Assembly: GCA_900550935.1 (NCBI GenBank)
Contig: URUD01000016.1
Span: forward strand, 1 to 50,611
Direction of reading: 5' to 3'
Length of the DNA: 50,611 nt
Source of the DNA: an uncultured Roseburia sp.
GTDB lineage: Bacteria; Bacillota; Clostridia; Lachnospirales; Lachnospiraceae
Numbering within the stretch: position 1 is the stretch's first letter; every line of letters begins with the position of its first letter. The notes under the pieces are model-generated. The model searched no databases. It was not told the origin of the DNA and saw nothing but the letters and a program-made list of their open reading frames with translations. The position numbers and the translations under genes are program-made. Positions 41,999-49,904 of the stretch are shown here, piece after piece.

Positions 41999-42007
41999 TG
42001 TTATAAT
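41999..42007 (+). promoter_or_regulatory. Extended -10 promoter of aroK-aroE
   Basis: TGTTATAAT, perfect extended -10, with weak TTTATT at the -35 position (41979-41984). A loose TATCAC...GTGATA inverted repeat (42006-42034) follows in the leader before AAAGGAG. Confidence 0.55.
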
Positions 42008-42050
42008 ATCACATATTATTAGTTTAAAGTGATAAAGTAAAGGAGAAATT

Positions 42051-42584
42051 ATGGAACAGCTTGCATATAACATTTTTCTGATTGGATTTATGGGGGCAGG
42101 AAAATCCACAGTATCTGATTATTTAAACAGGGCATATGGTATGGATGTTGTAGAGATGGACCGGATTATTGCGCAGAGGCAGGGCATGAGTATTTCTGAT
42201 ATCTTTGAGAACTATGGAGAGCAGTATTTCCGCAATCTGGAGACCAATCTTCTGATTGAAATGCAGTCGAAGTCAAATGTTGTCGTATCCTGTGGCGGTG
42301 GTACACCGATGCGTGAAAATAATGTTGCCGAGATGAAGAAAAACGGACGCGTGGTACTTTTAACCGCGAAACCAGAGACCATTCTTGATCGTGTCAAGGA
42401 CAGCCATGACCGTCCGCTGATCGAGAATAATAAGACAGTACCATTTATTGCAAATCTGATGGAAAAACGCCGCGAAAAATATGAGGCGGCTGCAGATATT
42501 ATAATAGAGACTGATGGCAAGAATAAAGAGCAGATCTGCGAAGAAATATTATGTAGACTTCGCACTATGGACAAAGAGGCTTAG
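42051..42584 (+). CDS. aroK: Shikimate kinase
   Basis: The 177-residue P-loop kinase phosphorylates shikimate in chorismate synthesis. Motifs: GFMGAGKST (Walker A), VEMDRIIAQRQGMSISDIF (shikimate-binding Asp), FRNLET (Arg/Glu), VVSCGGGTPMRENN (Walker B-like GGG) and the lid DSHDRPLIEN. AAGGAGAAATT gives the ribosome site. It is 12 bp upstream of aroE, the enzyme that makes its substrate. Confidence 0.95.
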   Translation: MEQLAYNIFLIGFMGAGKSTVSDYLNRAYGMDVVEMDRIIAQRQGMSISDIFENYGEQYFRNLETNLLIEMQSKSNVVVSCGGGTPMRENNVAEMKKNGRVVLLTAKPETILDRVKDSHDRPLIENNKTVPFIANLMEKRREKYEAAADIIIETDGKNKEQICEEILCRLRTMDKEA

Positions 42585-42596
42585 GAGGGCAGCAAA

Positions 42597-43475
42597 ATGG
42601 AACAGAGAATTAAAGGAACAACAGGTTTACTTGCATTGATCGGAAGCCCGGTCGGACATTCCGGTTCACCGGCTATGTACAATTTCAGTTTCCAGTATCA
42701 TAATCTGGATTATGCATATATGGCGTTTGACATTAAAGAGGATGAGGTACCGGCTGCACTGGATGCAATGCGCCTGTTTAAAATGAGAGGCTGTAACGTA
42801 ACCATGCCTTGCAAAAACAAGGCTGCACAGTGTGTAGATGAACTTTCTCCGGCTGCAAGGATTGTTGGAGCTGTTAACACAATTGTAAATGAAAATGGAA
42901 AACTTGTTGGACATATCACCGATGGTATTGGCTTTGTGCGTAACTTAAAAGAGCATGGCGTTGATGTAAAGGGGAAAAAAATGGTTGTTCTTGGTGCTGG
43001 TGGAGCGGCAACCGCACTTCAGGTACAGTGTGCACTGGACGGGGCAGCACGGATCTCAATCTTCAACCCGAATGATGTATTTTTAGATCGTGCAAAATCT
43101 ACTGCAGAGAAGCTGGAAAAAGAGGTTCCGGAGTGCAAAGTCAATGTATACTGTATTGAGGATCAGGATAAGCTGAGAGAAGAAATCGCAAATACAGATA
43201 TTCTTGTAAATGGTACGCTTGCCGGTATGAAACCGCATGATGACATTTCATTGGTAGACAAGTCCATGTTTCATAAGAACCTGGTGGTTGCAGACGTTGT
43301 TTACAATCCTGAGGAGACCAGAATGTTAAGAGAGGCAAAAGAAGCTGGATGTAAGACGGTTGGTGGTAAAGGAATGCTTTTATGGCAGGGAGCGGCTGCT
43401 TATAAATTATACACCGGGCTTGAGATGCCGACAGAGGAATATCAGAAATTTCAGACGAAACAGGAAGGAAAATAA
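42597..43475 (+). CDS. aroE: Shikimate dehydrogenase
   Basis: The 292-residue enzyme reduces 3-dehydroshikimate to shikimate with NADPH. The substrate site is ALIGSPVGHSGSPAMYNFSF, with the catalytic Lys in GCNVTMPCKNKAA. The NADP site is VVLGAGGAATALQV, and late motifs are VNGTLAGM, VVADVVYNPEETRM and GGKGMLLWQGAAAYKLYTG. GGAGGGCAGCAAA lies before the ATG. The downstream gene follows closely in the same transcript. Confidence 0.95.
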   Translation: MEQRIKGTTGLLALIGSPVGHSGSPAMYNFSFQYHNLDYAYMAFDIKEDEVPAALDAMRLFKMRGCNVTMPCKNKAAQCVDELSPAARIVGAVNTIVNENGKLVGHITDGIGFVRNLKEHGVDVKGKKMVVLGAGGAATALQVQCALDGAARISIFNPNDVFLDRAKSTAEKLEKEVPECKVNVYCIEDQDKLREEIANTDILVNGTLAGMKPHDDISLVDKSMFHKNLVVADVVYNPEETRMLREAKEAGCKTVGGKGMLLWQGAAAYKLYTGLEMPTEEYQKFQTKQEGK

Positions 43476-43512
43476 AGAACGGACAGGGCAGATGCCGGGG
43501 ATGAGGAATACG

Positions 43513-44121
43513 ATGAATTTTTCATTTATGATGGAGTATGAATTTACAGATGAAAAAATGAAAGAGGCTTACCAGCAGATCGCAGATCTGTTGGAGCAGG
43601 CAGAGAATTTTTACTGGAAGCAGCCGAGGGAGTGCGGCATGACACTCCGCGATGCTGCGGAGCGGATCTGCTATTTTTATAATGAACATTATGAAGTTGG
43701 TTTTCCGGATGGAACGACATTGGAGCAGTTTTTGTGTTATACGGAAAGTGAAGCACATAATGCGATGGTAAGCCATTTCCTAAGCAGTGTGCGAAAGGAA
43801 CAGCGTGACCGCCTGAACCGCTTACGGGTGATCGGGGATGACTGCATCCTTGGCGTAGACGGACCGGATCGCGGCATGCGTTATGAAGACCGGATGGCGC
43901 AGAATGCCGGAAAAATGCTGGATACGATGATGGAAGTCATCAAGGAGATGTGCCGGAAATTAAACGGCAGGACCGATGTGGAGGACTGTTGGGTTTATGA
44001 GGACAGGCTGCCAGGCTATTCTGAAACAGAGGAACGTTTTCCGGAGGATAAGAAGGAAGAGAAAGAAAAAAAATCGTTTTTTGCAAAGCTTTTTTCCACG
44101 AAATCGGAAAAGAGGGACTAG
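43513..44121 (+). CDS. Conserved protein of unknown function
   Basis: From ATG 43513 the product has 202 residues, all predicted soluble and mostly helical and acidic. Recognisable stretches are EFTDEKMKEAYQQIADLLEQ, RDAAERICYFYNEHYE, ADEVGFPDGTTLEQFL-like loops and a Lys/Glu-rich tail (EKEKKSFFAKLFSTKSEK). I know no family for it. GAGGAATACG 5 nt before 43513 decides the start; ATG 43492 and 43501 are also in frame, and the frame further upstream only overlaps aroE. It is 37 bp after aroE and may be the last gene of that operon. Confidence 0.7.
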   Translation: MNFSFMMEYEFTDEKMKEAYQQIADLLEQAENFYWKQPRECGMTLRDAAERICYFYNEHYEVGFPDGTTLEQFLCYTESEAHNAMVSHFLSSVRKEQRDRLNRLRVIGDDCILGVDGPDRGMRYEDRMAQNAGKMLDTMMEVIKEMCRKLNGRTDVEDCWVYEDRLPGYSETEERFPEDKKEEKEKKSFFAKLFSTKSEKRD

Positions 44122-44157
44122 GCAAAGAAAGAGTAATGTGTTATATTGTACCCATAA

Positions 44158-44173
44158 GTTAGACAAAACTAAC
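44158..44173. promoter_or_regulatory. Inverted repeat, candidate operator of the MacB-type exporter
   Basis: GTTAG-ACAAAA-CTAAC is a perfect 5-bp palindrome with a 6-bp spacer, the form of many TetR-type operators. It overlaps a possible -35 (TAGACA, 44160-44165) placed 18 bp from TATAGA (44184-44189). No TetR-type gene is in the window. Confidence 0.45.
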
Positions 44174-44235
44174 AAAAGTAAGCTATAGAATATATTGATT
44201 TAGACGAAAGAAAGGAAGAGAAAGAAGGGGAGCTT

Positions 44236-44952
44236 ATGTCAGAGGAAGAAAGAAAATTTTTGGAAATTGTGGACTTGAAGAAGGCCTTTGGAAGTGGAGA
44301 GACCAGACAGGAAGTGCTGCGTGGAATGAATTTTTCCGTTGCAAAAGGAGAATTTTGTGTGCTGCTTGGACCGTCCGGTTCCGGTAAATCGACACTGTTA
44401 AATATCATCGGAGGTATCGACAGCGCAGACTCCGGTTACATTTCCATTGATGGAGACAAATTAGAAGAGCTTGGGGAAAAGAAACTGACACAGTATCGTA
44501 GAAAGCATCTCGGTTATGTATTTCAGATGTATAACCTGATCGCAAATCTGAATGTAAAGGAGAACATCGAGGTAGGAGCGTATCTGTCCGACAGCCCGCT
44601 GGATATTGATGACCTGTTACATACATTAGGACTTTACGAACACCGTTATAAACTGCCGAACCAGCTTTCCGGTGGTCAGCAGCAGAGGGTTTCCATTGGC
44701 CGTGCGATCGTGAAAAATCCGGATATCCTGCTCTGTGATGAGCCGACCGGTGCACTGGATTACAATACTTCAAAGGAAATCTTAAAGCTGATCGAGGATG
44801 TCAATGTAAAATACGGCAACACCATTATCATGGTAACGCATAACGAAGAGATCAGACATATGGCAGACCATGTGATCAAACTCCGTGATGGGAAGGTACG
44901 CCGCAATGAAATCAATGAACATAAGGTTTCTGCAGAAGAGTTAGAATGGTAA
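44236..44952 (+). CDS. ABC transporter ATPase, MacB/LolD type
   Basis: The 238-residue ATPase shows Walker A GPSGSGKST, Q-loop YVFQMYNLIANLNV, signature LSGGQQQR, Walker B LLCDEPTGALD and switch-His MVTHNEE. The LLCDEPTGALD form and FQMYNLI are typical for MacB/LolD/FtsE-type exporters working by mechanotransmission with an FtsX-fold permease, which is exactly the next gene, 13 bp away. It starts at ATG 44236 behind AAGGGGAGCTT. Likely role is export or sensing of a toxic molecule or lipid, in line with other stand-alone pairs of this class. Confidence 0.93.
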   Translation: MSEEERKFLEIVDLKKAFGSGETRQEVLRGMNFSVAKGEFCVLLGPSGSGKSTLLNIIGGIDSADSGYISIDGDKLEELGEKKLTQYRRKHLGYVFQMYNLIANLNVKENIEVGAYLSDSPLDIDDLLHTLGLYEHRYKLPNQLSGGQQQRVSIGRAIVKNPDILLCDEPTGALDYNTSKEILKLIEDVNVKYGNTIIMVTHNEEIRHMADHVIKLRDGKVRRNEINEHKVSAEELEW

Positions 44953-44965
44953 GGGGCGTGCGGTT

Positions 44966-47767
44966 ATGAAAAAGAAAAAGATAAGAAATCCGCTGATCAG
45001 GCGGATCCCCAGAGAACTGCTCGGGGACTGGAGCAAATATCTTGTTGTGAGCCTGTTTCTGATCCTTACGATCGGATTTGTATCCGGTATGTATGTGGCA
45101 AATGAAAGCATGATGACTTCTGCCAGTGAGGGAAAGAGTCTTTATAAGCTGGAGGACGGTCATTTTGAGTTAAAGAAACAGGCAGACGAGAAATTACTGA
45201 AAGCGGTCACATCCGGCGAAAAGGCGGATGTCAAAGAATACTATACGGACAAAGCCAAAAAGGAACTGGATGAGAAATTTGCGGATGAATTTGATGAAAA
45301 GTTCCAGAAGGAATTTGATGCGAAATTCGAGGACTCATTCAAAGAAGGCTTTGACGGACAGTTTACGCCGGAGTTTGACAGGGCATTTGCCGCGCAGATA
45401 AAACAGTCATTGCTGGCACAGGGTGCCGATGAAGCAACGGCATCTGCCATGTTAGAGACTGCGATTGCACAGGCAAAACAGGCAGGAACCTATCAGAGTG
45501 CTTATGATAAAGCCTACAAAGAGGCATACCAGCCGGCATATGATGAGGCATATGACAAAGCCTACGACGAGGCTTACGACAAAGCGTATGAGGAAGCCTA
45601 CGATGAGGCATGGGATAAGGTTCAGAAAGAGATCGATGAAAAATATGCCGATGCCGAGGAAAACTATAAGTTAAATGATCCGGATTTTATAGTGACTCCG
45701 GTCAGCCTGTATGAAAATTTCTTCCGAAACGAAGAGGAAGATTATAATAATGATGGAACTGCTGACGGAACCATCCGTGTTTTTGCCAGAACAGATGAGA
45801 TCAATGAGGCATGTCTGATGGACGGAAGTTTCCCGGAAGCGGAGGATGAGATCGCGATAGACCGTATGCACGCGGACAACGTCGGCATCAAGGTTGGCGA
45901 TACGGTCAAGGTGGGAGGTCAGCCCTATCAGGTAACAGGTCTTATTGCCTATGTCAATTATGCAACGCTGCATGAAAAGAGTACGGACCTGATGTTTGAT
46001 GCGTTGAAATTTGACGTGGCAATGGTAACGAATGCGGGATTTGACAGATTGCATGAAAGCATCCATTATTCCTATGCATGGAAGTATGAGACGTCACCTG
46101 CGGATGAAAAAGAAGAAAAGAAATGCTCGGATGATTTTATGCGTGCACTTCTGACACAGACTGTTGTAGCAGACAATGAGATTGAGGATTATGTTCCGGC
46201 ATATGCAAACCCTGCCATCCATTTTGCTACGGATGATATGGGTTCCGATGAAGCGATGGGCGGCGTGCTGCTCGATATTCTGATCGTCATCATTGCATTT
46301 ATTTTTGCCATTACGATCAGCAATACGATTACGAAGGAGGCATCTGCGATCGGTACACTGCGTGCATCCGGTTACACAAGGGGCGAACTGATACGCCACT
46401 ACATTTCTATGCCGGTGATCGTGACACTGCTTGCTGCCATCATTGGAAATATACTGGGCTATACGGTATTTAAAAATGTTGTCGTGTCCATGTACTATAA
46501 CAGCTACAGCCTGCCGACCTATAAAACGATCTGGAATCCGGATGCGTTTTATAAGACAACCATGATCCCGATCGTGCTGATGTTCGTGGTAAACCTGATC
46601 GTCATTGTCCGCATGATGCACCACACACCATTGCAGTTCCTGCGGCATGATCTGAAGAAGACAAAACGGAAAAAAGCGATCCGTCTGCCGAGATGGAACT
46701 TCTTTCATCGTTTCCGTCTGCGTATCATGTTCCAGAATATGGCAAACTATCTGGTGCTGTTTGTTGGTATCTTCTTTATCATGGTAATGCTCGCGATGGC
46801 AGTCGGTATGCCGGATACATTAAGTTATTACAAGTCGCATGCGAAAGACATGATGTTTGCAGATTATCAGTATGTCTTAACTTCCTATAAGGATGAAGAG
46901 AATGAGATCATTAAGACGAAGAATCAGGATGCAGAACCGTTTAATATGACGTCCCTGCTTCGAAAGAGTGATGTACTGGATGAGGAAGTTTCGGTTTATG
47001 GTGTCGCAGCAGACAGTGATTATGTCAAGATCACAGGGCTGGATCAGTTGAGCGAAAAAGAAGCTTATATTACAGAGTCGTTCAGCCAGAAGTATGACTT
47101 ACAGGTGGGCGACAGCGTTACACTGGAAGAAAAATATGAGAACAAGTCATACACTTTTACGGTAGCAGGTATTTATGCTGGATATCAGAGCATTGCAGTG
47201 TTTTTTTCCAATGAAAATTACCGCAAGGTGTTTGATCTGGATGATGAGGCATTTACCGGATATTTCTCAAACGAGGTACTGACCGATCTTGACGATGATA
47301 TGATCGCAACGGTCATTACCGAGAGGGATATCACAAAGATGTGTGATCAGCTCGATCATTCCATGGGATCTTATATGAACTATTTCCAGATCTTATGTAT
47401 CCTGCTGTCAGCAGTTATGATCTATCTGCTGACCAAACTTATCATCGAGAAAAATGAAAATGCGATCTCCATGACCAAGATCTTAGGCTATGAAAACAGA
47501 GAGATTGCAAGCTTATATCTGTTGTCAACAACAATTGTGGTAGTGATCGCAGATGCCATCAGCGTGGTACTCGGAACGATCGTGATGAATATTGTATGGA
47601 AAGCAATCCTATTTGAGTACAGCGGCTGGTTTGCATTTGTAATAGAACCGGTCGGATATTTAAAGATGTTTGGTTTCGTGCTGATCGGCTATCTGATCGT
47701 GCTGTTCTTTGATTTCAGAAGGATCAAGAAAGTACCGATGGATCAGGCATTAAAAAACGTAGAATAA
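44966..47767 (+). CDS. FtsX/MacB-type ABC permease with Tyr-periodic insertion
   Basis: The 933-residue membrane protein has a first helix at about 22-44, a large extracellular part to about 430, three helices (LDILIVIIAFIFAITISNT and following), a second first-type helix (MANYLVLFVGIFFIMVMLAMAVG), a second extracellular domain and three final helices. This is the duplicated FtsX arrangement. Between about residues 98 and 231 the first extracellular part carries a long charged helix: KKELDEKF/DEKFQKEF repeats, then a strict four-residue rhythm with Tyr (YDKAYKEAYQPAYDEAYD and on). ATG 44966 follows AAGGGGCGTGCGGTT. A terminator closes the operon at 47782. Confidence 0.9.
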   Translation: MKKKKIRNPLIRRIPRELLGDWSKYLVVSLFLILTIGFVSGMYVANESMMTSASEGKSLYKLEDGHFELKKQADEKLLKAVTSGEKADVKEYYTDKAKKELDEKFADEFDEKFQKEFDAKFEDSFKEGFDGQFTPEFDRAFAAQIKQSLLAQGADEATASAMLETAIAQAKQAGTYQSAYDKAYKEAYQPAYDEAYDKAYDEAYDKAYEEAYDEAWDKVQKEIDEKYADAEENYKLNDPDFIVTPVSLYENFFRNEEEDYNNDGTADGTIRVFARTDEINEACLMDGSFPEAEDEIAIDRMHADNVGIKVGDTVKVGGQPYQVTGLIAYVNYATLHEKSTDLMFDALKFDVAMVTNAGFDRLHESIHYSYAWKYETSPADEKEEKKCSDDFMRALLTQTVVADNEIEDYVPAYANPAIHFATDDMGSDEAMGGVLLDILIVIIAFIFAITISNTITKEASAIGTLRASGYTRGELIRHYISMPVIVTLLAAIIGNILGYTVFKNVVVSMYYNSYSLPTYKTIWNPDAFYKTTMIPIVLMFVVNLIVIVRMMHHTPLQFLRHDLKKTKRKKAIRLPRWNFFHRFRLRIMFQNMANYLVLFVGIFFIMVMLAMAVGMPDTLSYYKSHAKDMMFADYQYVLTSYKDEENEIIKTKNQDAEPFNMTSLLRKSDVLDEEVSVYGVAADSDYVKITGLDQLSEKEAYITESFSQKYDLQVGDSVTLEEKYENKSYTFTVAGIYAGYQSIAVFFSNENYRKVFDLDDEAFTGYFSNEVLTDLDDDMIATVITERDITKMCDQLDHSMGSYMNYFQILCILLSAVMIYLLTKLIIEKNENAISMTKILGYENREIASLYLLSTTIVVVIADAISVVLGTIVMNIVWKAILFEYSGWFAFVIEPVGYLKMFGFVLIGYLIVLFFDFRRIKKVPMDQALKNVE

Positions 47768-47781
47768 GTGAAAGTGGGAGG

Positions 47782-47812
47782 CACTCCCGGGTGGAAACCC
47801 GGGAGTGTTTTT
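47782..47812 (+). terminator. Rho-independent terminator after the MacB-type operon
   Basis: CACTCCCGGGT and ACCCGGGAGTG form a perfect 11-bp stem around GGAA, then TTTTT. Immediately after it, TGCTATACT (47812-47820) is an extended -10 that may serve the next gene. Confidence 0.93.
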
Positions 47813-47887
47813 GCTATACTGAAACGAAGAAAAAAGCGTAGATCGCATTGCGGCAGGATAATAAAACAGTGAAGATGGGGGAGAAAA

Positions 47888-48589
47888 ATGAAAATAAAAT
47901 GTATCTGGGAACATAATGGAAATGATAGCTTATTATACGCAGAAAACTGTGTTGGAGCGTTTACCAGAGGTGCTTCCGTGGAACAGGCACTAAAAAAGAT
48001 GCCAGGGGAAATACAATCTTATTTTGAATGGACGGGAGAAGAGATCCCGGAGGTGATCGAACCAGTGATCGTACAGGAAAAAAATTCAGATCTTGAGATC
48101 AAAGATGCAGACAGCGATGTGTTGTTTGAGACAGAGGCGCAGCCGCTTACAATGGAGGAATATAAAAAACTTAAGCAGCTGGCATTAAGATCCGCAGCAG
48201 ATTTTCTGGCGTTATATGAGTCGATACCGGATAAAACGGTCAGTGCGCTGCCGGTCCGCAAGACCTTTTACGGATCGATCCCGCGCACAGCGGAAGAAAT
48301 GTATTTGCATACAAAGAATGTCAATCAGTATTATTTTGGAGAGATTGGGATCGATGTCGATAACGGGGGTACTATTTTAGAGTGCCGTAAACGAGGATTT
48401 GAACTTCTGGAAAAGACACCGGATTTTTTGGATGGGTTACTGCGTCAGGGAAGCTATGATGAAATGTGGTCGGTTCGCAAGGTATTGCGGCGTTTTGTCT
48501 GGCATGACAGGATCCATGCGAAAGCGATGTGGCGGATGGGGAAGAAGACGTTTGAGGAAGGGATAAGGGATGTGTTTGGGTTTGAGTGA
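47888..48589 (+). CDS. HicB-like N-domain plus DinB-like C-domain protein (unknown function)
   Basis: The 233-residue cytoplasmic protein starts with about 45 residues that look like a HicB-type partial RNase H fold (MKIKCIWEHNGNDSLLYAENC, GAFTRGASVEQALKKMPGEI). After a Glu/Val-rich linker it has a helical domain (about 95-233) of the DinB-like four-helix type: TMEEYKKLKQLALRSAADFLALYE, PRTAEEMYLHTKNVNQYYF, and a last helix with HDRIHAKAMWRM, which keeps the His pattern of DinB metal sites. No hicA toxin gene is adjacent. Both domain calls are by resemblance. A GGGGGAGAAAA site precedes ATG 47888. Confidence 0.6.
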   Translation: MKIKCIWEHNGNDSLLYAENCVGAFTRGASVEQALKKMPGEIQSYFEWTGEEIPEVIEPVIVQEKNSDLEIKDADSDVLFETEAQPLTMEEYKKLKQLALRSAADFLALYESIPDKTVSALPVRKTFYGSIPRTAEEMYLHTKNVNQYYFGEIGIDVDNGGTILECRKRGFELLEKTPDFLDGLLRQGSYDEMWSVRKVLRRFVWHDRIHAKAMWRMGKKTFEEGIRDVFGFE

Positions 48590-48610
48590 AAAGGAGAAGA
48601 GAGAGATGAT

Positions 48611-48919
48611 GTGTATCCATTTGCAGTCTATAATGATGATGAGCCGGTAGGATTTATGTTATTAGATGAAGATTTAGAGGAAAGATTTCTAGTGATTTGG
48701 CGCATTATGTTTCCGGTAGAACATCAAAATAAGGGGTATGGTTTTAAGGCGGTTGAAAAGATTGTTCAGATGGCGAAAGAACCAGGAAAATATGATTATA
48801 TGATCATTGATTATGTACCGGAGAATAAAATTGCGGGACATGTTTATGAAAAAGCAGGATTTAAACCTACAGGCGAAATCAATCATGGAGAGATTGAGAT
48901 GAGACTGGATTTTAAATAG
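48611..48919 (+). pseudogene. GNAT acetyltransferase lacking its N-terminal part
   Basis: The 102 residues correspond to strands 2-6 of a GNAT fold of the spermidine acetyltransferase-like group: PFAVYNDDEPVGFMLLD, IWRIMFPVEHQNKGYGFKAVE (acetyl-CoA loop QNKGYG), YVPENKIAGHVYEKAGF. Typical members are 145-170 residues and start about 45-50 residues earlier. Here GTG 48611 is the only start, and AAGGAGAAGAGAGAGATGAT 5' of it is a decent ribosome site. So either it is a decayed gene that fortuitously kept translation or an unusual short form. Acetyl-CoA binding may survive, but the first helices are gone. Confidence 0.6.
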
Positions 48920-48960
48920 GGGGAGTTGGGAAATAAATATAATTAGGGCATAAACTTATC

Positions 48961-49005
48961 TCCCCTGCATACAATGTAAAAACAAGTATGGCAGGGGATT
49001 TTTTT
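48961..49005 (+). terminator. Terminator-like hairpin before the spoIIID fragment
   Basis: TCCCCTGC-ATAC (48961-48972) pairs with GTAT-G-GCAGGGGA (48986-48998) around a 13-nt A-rich loop, followed by seven T up to 49005. The T-run overlaps the TTG start of the truncated spoIIID, an arrangement like the hairpin abutting the SPOCS-LysM gene. Confidence 0.75.
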
Positions 49006-49135
49006 GAAAAGCTATATAGAGGAAAGAGCGATGGAAATCGCCAGATATATCATTGATAATAATACGACGGTGCGGCAGGCGGCAAAACATTTTGGCATCA
49101 GCAAGAGTACAGTACATATAGACGTAACAATGTAG
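49004..49135 (+). pseudogene. Truncated spoIIID (sporulation regulator) fragment
   Basis: Reading from TTG 49004 gives 43 residues (LKSYIEERAMEIARYIIDNN, TTVRQAAKHFGISKSTVH, IDVTM) before TAG 49133. This is the N-terminal half of SpoIIID, including its helix-turn-helix (VRQAAKHFGISKSTVH). Normal SpoIIID is about 80-90 residues and continues with a basic C-terminal region (the usual next part is K-D-x-T-x-R-L). Here Lys is replaced by Ile and the frame stops soon after, so the DNA-contacting tail is missing. It was too short for a long-ORF listing. It suggests loss of a sporulation function in this strain, or a duplicated fragment with the real gene elsewhere. Confidence 0.75.
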
Positions 49136-49171
49136 AACGATTTAAAGGCAAGATTGTTTGGGTGATTGAAT

Positions 49172-49228
49172 AGGGATAAAGTAGGACGATGGAATTAAAC
49201 TTTGCAATTTTTAAGGGATAAAGTAGGA
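49172..49228. repeat. 15-bp direct repeat pair
   Basis: AGGGATAAAGTAGGA occurs at 49172-49186 and again at 49214-49228, with 27 bp between the copies. They lie between the spoIIID fragment and a terminator, in a stretch with no other gene, and may mark a deletion or insertion scar. Confidence 0.8.
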
Positions 49229-49261
49229 TCACTCTCAGGTGGAAATCTGAGAGTGATTTTG
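49228..49261 (+). terminator. Terminator-like hairpin upstream of the PfpI-like gene
   Basis: ATCACTCTCAG and CTGAGAGTGAT form a perfect 11-bp stem around GTGGAAAT, then TTTTGATAT. The T-run is short. Directly behind it is a TATAAT (49263-49268) with TGGAAA 17 bp upstream inside the loop, so a promoter overlaps the hairpin. Confidence 0.65.
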
Positions 49262-49334
49262 ATATAATATGTATGAGATGGAAGTGTGAATTTTAGAAGA
49301 CAATGAGTAAAAAATATGAGGAGGGTGAAAACGT

Positions 49335-49904
49335 ATGAAGAAAACGGCAGTATTATTATATGATTCTTTTTGCAATTTTGAAATAAGTGTTGCGATGGAA
49401 GTATTGGTCTTGGGGGGAAAGAAAGTAGTTGTTTTTGGAGCAACGAAAGAACCTATAAGAAGTGAAGATGGTTTGCTTGTTATACCACAAAAAGAATTGA
49501 GCGAATTAGATATTGAAGAATATGATAGTTTACTTCTTCCGGGGGCTATGGATATTCGGGAGGCAATAGAAAATCCGAGAGTTATTGATTTCATTAAGCA
49601 GTTCGATAACAAAATTATTGGTGCTATTTCTATTGCACCGATTATGCTTGTGAGAGCAGGAATATTATTAGGAAAAGCATTTATGGCCGGCGTAAATAAA
49701 GAGGAGATTATGGGAGAAGGATTTTCAGAAGAAGAATTATCTCAGATGATAGGTTGGGATGATAATTTAAAAAATCCAGTGCAAATGGGTTTTGTGGTAA
49801 CAGATAATGTTGTCACATCTGTTTCATACAACTTTGTGAGATTTGGTCTTAAATTTGGAGCGATGTTAGGAATTGATTTGCCTCCTGAAACATTTGGAAT
49901 ATAA
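49335..49904 (+). CDS. DJ-1/PfpI-family protein with Ser at the nucleophile position
   Basis: The 189-residue protein has the DJ-1/PfpI flavodoxin-like fold: AVLLYDSFCNFEISVAMEVL with the conserved Glu, KKVVVFGATKEPI, a EYDSLLLPGAMDIREA strand-turn, and the elbow KIIGAISIAPIMLVRAG. In active members the elbow is A-I-C-x-G/A-P with a nucleophilic Cys; here the position reads Ser (AISIAP), so the usual glyoxalase/protease/deglycase chemistry is doubtful. GAGGAGGGTGAAAACGT precedes the ATG. AT-rich codons resemble the accessory genes at the left edge rather than the operons in the middle. Confidence 0.85.
   Translation: MKKTAVLLYDSFCNFEISVAMEVLVLGGKKVVVFGATKEPIRSEDGLLVIPQKELSELDIEEYDSLLLPGAMDIREAIENPRVIDFIKQFDNKIIGAISIAPIMLVRAGILLGKAFMAGVNKEEIMGEGFSEEELSQMIGWDDNLKNPVQMGFVVTDNVVTSVSYNFVRFGLKFGAMLGIDLPPETFGI

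Noticed and set aside
40262..42034. Similar TATCACATA-type half-sites at 40265 and 42006 as a shared operator
   Set aside because: The match is short and A/T-rich, the spacing of the arms differs (4 versus 17 bp), and only the second is near a promoter.
46094..46708. 204-codon minus-strand frame opposite the permease
   Set aside because: His/Arg/Gln-rich shadow of membrane-protein codons, without a ribosome site.
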